10,003 nt of DNA from Gemmatimonadota bacterium (GTDB lineage Bacteria > Gemmatimonadota > Gemmatimonadetes > Longimicrobiales > UBA6960): positions 1 to 10,003 of the forward strand of contig JAHWKH010000057.1 of NCBI GenBank assembly GCA_019347995.1, in the 5' to 3' direction. This document shows positions 7,264-10,003 of this stretch, one piece after another. Position numbers and translations under genes: made by a program. The first letter of the stretch is position 1; the number at the start of each line of letters is the position of its first letter. The notes below the pieces were generated by a model. It searched no databases. It saw only the letters and a program-made list of their open reading frames with translations, and had not been told where the DNA came from.

Positions 7264-8158
7264 GGCCGTCGTCTCCCTCGGGGTGCCCGTGATGTCGAAG
7301 ACCCTCCAGCACGCCGGCGACGCCTTCACCCCGGGCTTGATAGACGCGTTCCATGCCCGCCACCCGCTCGCGCAGCGCGGGCTCGCAGTTGCCCACCACG
7401 ATCCCCCGCATGCCGGTCTGGAAGAGCGCCAGATCGTTCAGCGAATCCCCGGCCACGACACAGTCGTCCTCCTCCGCCCCCAGCCAGGCCAGGACCCGGC
7501 GCAGCGTGCTGCCCTTGTCCACGCCGCGGGGCAGCACGTCCAGGAAGACGTTGGCCGACAGGAGCACGTCCACCTCCATGCCCTCCAGCGCGGAGGCGGC
7601 GCGCCGGGCCACCGCATCCGCGAGCTCGGCGGCGTCCGTGCCCAGCGAAGGATCACCGGGCGGGCGCGCGGCGAAGGCGTCGGCCGAAGCGTCGTCCGTC
7701 GCATCGCCCGAAGCGGCTCCAGACGCGTCTCCCGGTGCGTCTCCCGAGGCCGCGGTACGCATGCGCCGTACCGGCTCGACCCAGTACGATACCCGTCTCG
7801 GCGCGCGCACGTCCTGCGGCGTCAGCTCCTTCTCGAGGACGCCGAGCCGGTCGCGCACCGCGTCCACGCCCGGCCACCCCCGCTCCAGCTCCGTCTCGAT
7901 CGAGGTGACGCGCGCGGGGCCGAAGCCGCGCAGCACCGACGTGCCCACGTCGGCGATGAGCACCTCGGGCTCGGGCAGCTCGACTCGCTGCGCCAGCTCG
8001 GCGGTGGCCTCCACCGAGCGGCCGGTCACGTAGATCAGGACCGCTTCCGGGCGGGAGCGTAGCAGGGCCACCAGGCGCGAACGCGCGCCGGCGTCCCCGT
8101 GGGCCATGGTCCCGTCCAGGTCGGTGGCCAGTACGAGTCGGGACCGGCTCGTCGTCAT
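7253..8158 (-). CDS. HAD-family phosphatase, probable glucosylglycerol-phosphate phosphatase
   Basis: This is a 301-residue haloacid-dehalogenase phosphatase of the sucrose-phosphatase / Cof type. The nucleophile motif DLDGT lies at residues 13-17 (D13, D15), motif II VTGRS at 44-48, the motif III lysine K215 in DKGSTLRRVLAWLG, and motif IV GDSLND at 237-242 (D238, D242). A C2-type cap lies between motifs II and III and carries an unusual Ala/Gly/Asp repeat at 138-161. The ATG at 8158 overlaps the stop of the oxidoreductase gene as ATGA, and the 3' end overlaps ggpS by 11 bases. Its position directly before ggpS matches the N-terminal phosphatase domain of fused GgpPS enzymes, so its substrate is probably glucosylglycerol phosphate. 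Sequence alone would also allow sucrose phosphate or mannosyl-3-phosphoglycerate; the neighbour decides. Confidence 0.8.
   Translation of the reverse strand: MTTSRSRLVLATDLDGTMAHGDAGARSRLVALLRSRPEAVLIYVTGRSVEATAELAQRVELPEPEVLIADVGTSVLRGFGPARVTSIETELERGWPGVDAVRDRLGVLEKELTPQDVRAPRRVSYWVEPVRRMRTAASGDAPGDASGAASGDATDDASADAFAARPPGDPSLGTDAAELADAVARRAASALEGMEVDVLLSANVFLDVLPRGVDKGSTLRRVLAWLGAEEDDCVVAGDSLNDLALFQTGMRGIVVGNCEPALRERVAGMERVYQARGEGVAGVLEGLRHHGHPEGDDGHGE
7676..7747 (-). repeat. Degenerate 12-base tandem repeat, about 6 units
   Basis: Six successive 12-base units lie inside the phosphatase gene and encode the tetrapeptides SGDA, PGDA, SGAA, SGDA, TDDA and SADA (residues 138-161). The clearest DNA identity is GCGTCTCCCG on the plus strand at 7725-7734 and 7737-7746. 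The frame is kept, and the repeat falls in the cap domain, between motif II and motif III, away from the catalytic motifs. Confidence 0.7.
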
Positions 8159-9480
8159 GGAGACATCCCGCGCAGCCCGGTCTCGAAGATGGCGGGCACC
8201 GGGAGGGGCGAGCCGCCCTTCATCCGCGACTCGTCGGCCAGGAACGCCAGCACGTGGCTCGCGATGGAGCTCTCCAGGGATGTCATGACCTGCCGGTGGG
8301 CGCCGGTGGTGAGGTGCTCGTACAGGACCTGGAGCAGGGCCAGGTCGCCCCCGCCGTGGTGATCGTCGGCCACCTCGAGGGGCACCTTCCGGGACGGCAG
8401 GGGCCGCTTGTCCCCGCTGAGCTCGGCGATGGCGAGGCGGCCGCGATGCAGATCCCCCGTCAGCTCGGCCCGCTCCATGAGGACCGTGATCTGGCGCGTG
8501 TTGTCGGCGGTCAGGGCGTACAAGCCGAACCCGGCGTGGATGCCCGACTCGAATTGCAGGGTCACGGTCTGGTTGTCGCACACGTCGTTGTCGCACTTCC
8601 ACACGCAGCGGCCGTAGGGGCCCATCTCGATGGCGCGCCGGCGCTCCTCCATCGATCCGGGAACGGAGGTCACCACGTCGTAGGGCCAGCCGGGCCGCTC
8701 GTGGACGTAGAAGCGCGTCGCGCTGTAGAGGCACGTGTCCTGGAGCGGGCAGTCCACGCAGCGGTCCGCCGCCTCGGGAGGCGCGTTCTCCCGCGTGAAG
8801 TACTCGAGGGAGCCGAAGGAGGAGACGAACGCCGGCCGATCGTCCTCCAGCAGCCAGGCCAGGATGTCCAGGTCGTGGGAGCACTTGGTCAGCACGATGG
8901 GCGCCGACTCGTCGCGCCGCCGCCAGTTTCCCCGCACGTAGCTGTGGGCGAAGTGCCAGTGACCCACGTTCTCGGTGAGGCGGATGTTGCGGACCCGGCC
9001 GTACTCCCGCGACTGGATGATGCGCTTGATGGCCCGGAAGAACGGCGAGTAGCGGAGCACGTGGGCCACGAAGATCCGGTTGCCGTGCGTATGCTGGACG
9101 TCGAGCAGCGCCAGGCAGTCGGGAAGCGACGTGGCGATGGGCTTCTCCAGCAGCACGTCGTAGCCGGCGGCCGAGACGGCCGCGCAGATGGTGTAGTGCG
9201 TCACGTCGGGGGTGCACACGAAGGCGACGTCACCCCGCCTCGGGCCCGCGAGCAGCGCGTCGAGGGACTCGAAGGCGCACTCGGGGGGCAGGTCGTGGGC
9301 CTCCCGGAAACGCTCCCGGCGGGCCTCGTTCGGCTCGACCACGGCGGAGACCTTCCAGGCCGTGGGCGTCGTGCGCATCAACTCGGCGAACACCCGGTTG
9401 CCCCGCGCCCCCGCGCCGATGATCACCGCGCGCAGGACGGGCGAGCCCACCCCGGGTCCGGCTTCCACGTCAACGTCCAA
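8155..9480 (-). CDS. Gfo/Idh/MocA-family NAD(P)-dependent oxidoreductase with Cys-rich insert
   Basis: This family oxidises or reduces sugars, inositols and their derivatives with NAD(P). The product has 441 residues from the chosen start. The Rossmann motif is VIIGAGARG at 19-27, followed by VAFVCTPDVTHY, the hallmark LLEKPIATS with E112-K113-P114, and TKCSHDLDIL with H202 and D205 in the catalytic-His region. The C-terminal substrate domain holds six cysteines in two clusters: C241, C244 and C250 (RCVDCPLQDTCLYSA), and C292, C296 and C301 (GPYGRCVWKCDNDVCDNQ). TTG at 9480 is chosen because AGGAG ends 5 bases upstream; a GTG at 9486 that overlaps the symporter stop as GTGA is the alternative. 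No ATG lies before the Rossmann motif. The stop overlaps the phosphatase start as ATGA. The substrate cannot be named. The operon suggests a glucoside, glycerol or polyol compound. Confidence 0.82.
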   Translation of the reverse strand: MDVDVEAGPGVGSPVLRAVIIGAGARGNRVFAELMRTTPTAWKVSAVVEPNEARRERFREAHDLPPECAFESLDALLAGPRRGDVAFVCTPDVTHYTICAAVSAAGYDVLLEKPIATSLPDCLALLDVQHTHGNRIFVAHVLRYSPFFRAIKRIIQSREYGRVRNIRLTENVGHWHFAHSYVRGNWRRRDESAPIVLTKCSHDLDILAWLLEDDRPAFVSSFGSLEYFTRENAPPEAADRCVDCPLQDTCLYSATRFYVHERPGWPYDVVTSVPGSMEERRRAIEMGPYGRCVWKCDNDVCDNQTVTLQFESGIHAGFGLYALTADNTRQITVLMERAELTGDLHRGRLAIAELSGDKRPLPSRKVPLEVADDHHGGGDLALLQVLYEHLTTGAHRQVMTSLESSIASHVLAFLADESRMKGGSPLPVPAIFETGLRGMSP

Positions 9481-9482
9481 CG

Positions 9483-10003
9483 TCACTCCTGGTGCATGGG
9501 GAACGTCGTCTCCTCGGCGGAAGCGGCGCCGCTTCCCAGATGCGCGCGGGCGCGGCCCAACGCCGCCACGGTGAGCACGATCCCGCCCGCGCCCAGGGCG
9601 GCCACGACAGCGCCCCGGACCGGTCGGCCCAGCAGCACGTGGCCCAGCCCGAACATGAGGCCGAACACGCCGACGTTGCCGGCCAGCCAGGCCGCGCCGG
9701 TCCATCCCACCGCCCGACGCGGAGCCGCGCCCTCGAGCCCGGCCCACCACCCCGGTGGACGCACCCGCTGCACGAAACGGGCGAGGTGCTGCCGCGGCAC
9801 GGGGCGCGTGAGGAACGTCGCCGCCAGGGCCGCGGTCATGGCCACCGCCACGATGGCGACCAGGAGGTACTCGTCACGCGTGTCGGGGAAGATCGCGTAC
9901 AGGGCCACGGCGACGACGGTGGCCACCGTCATCCCCACGATCTCGGTCCACGCGTTCACCCTCCACCACAGCCAGCGCAGCATGGACGGCAGGCCCAGGC
10001 CGG
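9483..10003 (-). CDS. Sodium:solute symporter (SSS family), C-terminal part
   Basis: The frame is open to the right edge, so the start lies outside the window; 173 codons are visible. The visible part begins near MLRWLWWRVNAWTEIVGM, which resembles the conserved W-R-[IV]-N-A-W-[ST]-E segment in late membrane spans of SSS symporters. Further spans are likely at about residues 17-35, 44-63, 100-122 and 127-146 of the visible part, with a cytoplasm-like linker LTRPVPRQHLARFVQRVRP after the second. The family moves sugars, polyols, amino acids or other solutes into the cell with sodium; the substrate cannot be read from this end. It is the first visible gene of the minus-strand operon and its stop touches the oxidoreductase start region. 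In an osmolyte operon it may take up a compatible solute or its precursor, but this is inference. Confidence 0.72.
   Translation of the reverse strand, partial: GLGLPSMLRWLWWRVNAWTEIVGMTVATVVAVALYAIFPDTRDEYLLVAIVAVAMTAALAATFLTRPVPRQHLARFVQRVRPPGWWAGLEGAAPRRAVGWTGAAWLAGNVGVFGLMFGLGHVLLGRPVRGAVVAALGAGGIVLTVAALGRARAHLGSGAASAEETTFPMHQE
9486..9490 (-). promoter_or_regulatory. Ribosome binding site of the oxidoreductase gene
   Basis: AGGAG on the minus strand lies within the last two sense codons of the symporter gene (CAG GAG, followed by TGA). Spacing to the TTG at 9480 is 5 bases, while the GTG at 9486 would overlap the site itself. This favours TTG as the start and implies that translation of the two genes is coupled. 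Confidence 0.5.

Noticed and set aside
5848..7908. Long plus-strand open frame across ggpS and the phosphatase gene
   Set aside because: It is a compositional shadow of two well-supported minus-strand enzymes, with no family features of its own.
9481..9750. Longer oxidoreductase starting well upstream within the symporter gene
   Set aside because: The added residues are Arg/Gly-rich, antedate the Rossmann strand and lie wholly in the out-of-frame symporter coding sequence.

Overview
This is a very GC-rich bacterial window, densely packed with genes, with strong G/C bias at third codon positions and several TTG/GTG starts. The lipoprotein-type signal on the GGT-like protein suggests an envelope with exported lipoproteins. 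Composition and gene content would fit Gemmatimonadota or a similar high-GC phylum, but nothing here fixes the taxonomy. No RNA gene, CRISPR array, insertion sequence or phage gene was seen. No gap between genes exceeds 100 bases.

Left part (1-1609). The 3' end of a VapC-like PIN toxin gene enters from the left edge and may be degenerate. It converges on a minus-strand pair: a 70-residue single-span membrane protein followed 25 bases later by ketopantoate reductase (panE), whose best start is a TTG. An 82-base divergent gap separates this pair from tex.

Middle (1610-5760, plus strand). tex encodes the S1/YqgF-type transcription accessory protein. It is followed by a gamma-glutamyltransferase-like Ntn hydrolase with a lipoprotein-type signal. 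That protein keeps the catalytic threonine and the oxyanion glycines. By eye it has lost the residues that hold the glutamyl group in E. coli GGT, and it carries an Ala/Gly-rich expansion just before the autocleavage site.

Right part (5782-10003, minus strand). This is the most interesting region: a four-gene operon in which each gene overlaps or abuts the next. In order of transcription it holds the C-terminus of a sodium:solute symporter, a Gfo/Idh/MocA oxidoreductase with a six-cysteine insert, a HAD phosphatase of the sucrose-phosphatase type, and a GT20 glycosyltransferase. The GT20 enzyme would often be labelled trehalose-6-phosphate synthase, but its fingerprints (HREPY, NGVFTTL) match glucosylglycerol-phosphate synthase (GgpS). 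The phosphatase-then-synthase order equals the domain order of fused GgpPS enzymes. The likely reading is an osmolyte module: the synthase makes glucosylglycerol phosphate, the phosphatase releases glucosylglycerol, and the symporter and oxidoreductase import, recycle or modify a related solute. The roles of the last two are inference.
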